This document shows positions 61,994-64,000 of a DNA stretch of 64,000 bases, piece after piece. The notes under the pieces are model-generated. The model was not told where the DNA came from, ran no database searches, and saw nothing but the letters and a program-made list of their open reading frames with translations. Source of the DNA: Adineta ricciae (lineage: Eukaryota; Rotifera; Eurotatoria; Adinetida; Adinetidae); the NCBI GenBank assembly GCA_905250025.1, contig CAJNOJ010000028.1, positions 186,001-250,000 on the forward strand. The letters are read 5' to 3'. A program made the translations under genes and the position numbers. The number at the start of each line of letters is the position of its first letter. The first letter of the stretch is position 1.

Positions 61994-64000
61994 TTAGTGC
62001 TTCAACTCGGAAGAGTTTAAACGTTCTTTACTCCAGTCGTGTATTGACATTAATTTGAAAGATATCTTCATTGTTTCACTTCGAAATGGACATACTTTGA
62101 ATTCATCGAGAAATTTATTGAATACGTAATAGAATTGTCGATGACGACTGAGAACTTGTTCATCGACTTGAAAACCAACGGAGTAAAATCGTTCGAGATC
62201 TGTATCACGTTTTTCAGTTTTTGTATCAGTCTGTACAAATAAATGACATTCCTCTTCGCAATCGGTTGAGAAATGGGCTAAGCGAGATTTCATGTAGCCA
62301 AGCCAATGCTCCAATTCGTTTATTGTTTGACCGGATAGTGTCAATTGAATTATAGATTGGATTGTTTTATGAGGAAATTGATTGGGAAGACGAAGAATAT
62401 CTTCATAATTAGCTGTTTTTTCCAGTATTTCATATGCTTGCTGAAAACCTTGAATGATCAGATCACGAGTCGAAGTAGTCGTAGAACGTGCACTGTTGTT
62501 AAATGGTGGAGTTGGGCATAAGATACGCATTGACCCACGACTAACTTCTGATGTTTCGTCGAGATAACGAAGTTTCATCGGTAAATGAATCGAGTCGTGT
62601 GGCCAATTGAAATGTGCATAAAACGAAAAGAATAGTTTGATTAAGTCAAATAACTGTTCAATGGAAAAACAGATTTGATTTTTGGGCAGATGTTGATGAC
62701 AGATGTATGCACATAAGATTGCCCATGAGTAACCACCCAGATAACCATAGACCTGACCGTAGAGACCGGTATTTTGAGCCCAAGTGCGAATGAATGTTAA
62801 TAGATACTGAAAGATGGGTGGATAACGAACATATACCACAAGACGTTCGATATCGTGAACCTGAATCCAAGAAGTGGATAGGATGAGCTAGTTTCTGGTG
62901 AATTTCACTTACTCCATGTATTGGTTCGTGAAAATTTGATAGTAAATTTGTTTCTTTCAGTATGGAAGCTTCTTTGATTTCTATGAATATTTCTACTTTC
63001 GTTTGATCAGTGAATAAAATCGAGAGAATCGGATAGACGGCTTGAATTCTTCGACTATAGATGATTTCATTATTGAAAAAGTGAGATATTTGCTTTTCGA
63101 GTAGATCTGAGACATGATTTGTTAGTGCAGATGAATCGTATCTCAATCGAAGAAATGTTTGGTCAAGAACTGTTGGATTATCGAGAGATCCGTTCTCAGC
63201 GACAACAAAGACAATGTCGAGATCGTCGCCATGCAAACCCTAGAAAAGCGGATGGGTAAAGCACTTGTTTTGACAAGAAAGAACTTACCAAACGAAAACT
63301 TCCGTACGAAAAACAGAGACATCTGTAACAATGTAACGTATTCTCATTTAGAATTTCCTCGAAACAAAGCGACAATCGGTTAGATTTCTTGCATTTACGC
63401 TCATAAGATTGTTCATTCTTGTAAAGATTCATTTTTGTAAAGAATTCTTTCATACTACTATCGACTCCATACAGTTGATTACGACTTATAGGTTCAAGCA
63501 CTGGACCTAATGGTAATTGATGAGTTACACTGAATGGCGATGTATCATTTACGTCTGTTCGCTGTAAAACAGAAATATACTGTACAGGGAATCGAATTGA
63601 ATTGGAGAAATCTAACAACATGAATTAAAATTCCACTTGTGGTTATTCTTTCGACTTACTTAATGTTGATTTAGCTTGGTTTAATCTTTTACTGGTATCA
63701 AACTGTGCAATGATGATATGTGGATTAAATTGCTGCTCATTCAATAATAAACATTGTGGAAAGAGTTGCTGAATCTGTGCATGTAATGCTTTCAAGGATT
63801 TTGCTGATTGTAAATTCATTTTTAACATTATCGTACGATCGTCTGCTGATGAGTCGACTTCATCAACGATTATTTCAAACGATTGATATTGACCAAGCAA
63901 TAATCTCAACGGAAGAAGAATACTTTCTTCGTCATTTTCATTATTGACTAACTCAAAGAATGGCCAGAAGAGTTTGACATGTAACGGCGATTGTTTCATC
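61994..64000 (-). CDS. 2H-phosphoesterase / poly(A)-polymerase-like fusion (5' end outside window)
   Basis: Exons 64000-63660 (open at the window edge), 63611-63289, 63239-62913 and 62860-61994 join in phase; 619 codons are visible. The right-hand part resembles a 2H (2'-5' RNA ligase / AKAP7-like) domain: LHVKLFWPFFEL and FNPHIIIAQF are placed where the two HxT motifs belong. A nucleotidyltransferase follows: GSFRLGLHGDDLDIVFV gives the GS...DxD pattern, with Glu in TKVEIFIEI at the third carboxylate. Then comes a poly(A)-polymerase central domain (FIRTWAQNTGLYGQ, YGYLGGYSWAILCAYICH) and a C-terminal helical part. Fusions of this kind were proposed as RNA end-repair or tailing enzymes. Activity and substrate are unknown; both 2H motifs lack the usual Thr/Ser. 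Confidence 0.72.

Overview
The window reads as gene-dense nuclear DNA from a small invertebrate, most likely a bdelloid rotifer in a draft assembly. It is AT-rich, and animal genes are broken by many introns of about 47-60 bp with clean GT..AG ends. There is animal-type splicing and no bacterial operon structure. A decayed tetratricopeptide-repeat/ADP-ribosyltransferase-type copy resembles a family that is expanded in bdelloids. Two ambiguous bases (30250 and 38303) point to a draft assembly. The species call is inference; the exon structures below were read directly from the sequence by checking splice sites and reading-frame phase.

Left part (1-20.7 kb): the 3' portion of an Ig/FN3 single-pass receptor (+); a tandem trio of PLAC8-type cysteine-rich genes (+); an IRF2-binding-protein homologue (-); glutathione reductase (-); CTP synthase in 15 exons (-); a class I fructose-bisphosphate aldolase (-); and a beta-hydroxyacid dehydrogenase (-).

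Middle (21.2-36.1 kb): a TMEM205-like membrane protein (+), a Rab GTPase (+), alkaline ceramidase (-), the CRL4 substrate receptor DTL/Cdt2 (-), ribosomal protein S17 (-), the PP1 inhibitor/E3 PPP1R11 (-), and the vesicle-tethering subunit TRAPPC8 in 25 exons (-).

Right part (36.4-64 kb): a secreted fibrinogen-domain protein (-) and acyloxyacyl hydrolase (-), both of a kind used against bacteria; a nuclear receptor (+); a decayed TPR pseudogene (+) in a gene-poor stretch; a coiled-coil gene with two candidate first exons (+); a 988-residue Ser/Thr/Pro-rich protein of unknown function (+); a calmodulin-like protein (-); xyloside xylosyltransferase XXYLT1 (-); histone N-acetyltransferase NAA40 (-); a triple cold-shock-domain protein with a mitochondrial-type N terminus (-); and, cut by the right edge, a 2H-phosphoesterase / poly(A)-polymerase-like fusion (-).

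Most genes are conserved housekeeping functions (redox, nucleotide and sugar metabolism, sphingolipids, vesicle traffic, replication control, translation). They do not form one pathway. The least ordinary content is the triple-CSD protein, the 2H-PAP fusion, the PLAC8 trio, a divergent aldolase, a Rab without a canonical prenylation motif, a stop-free 57-nt intron, and the alternative first exons of the coiled-coil gene.
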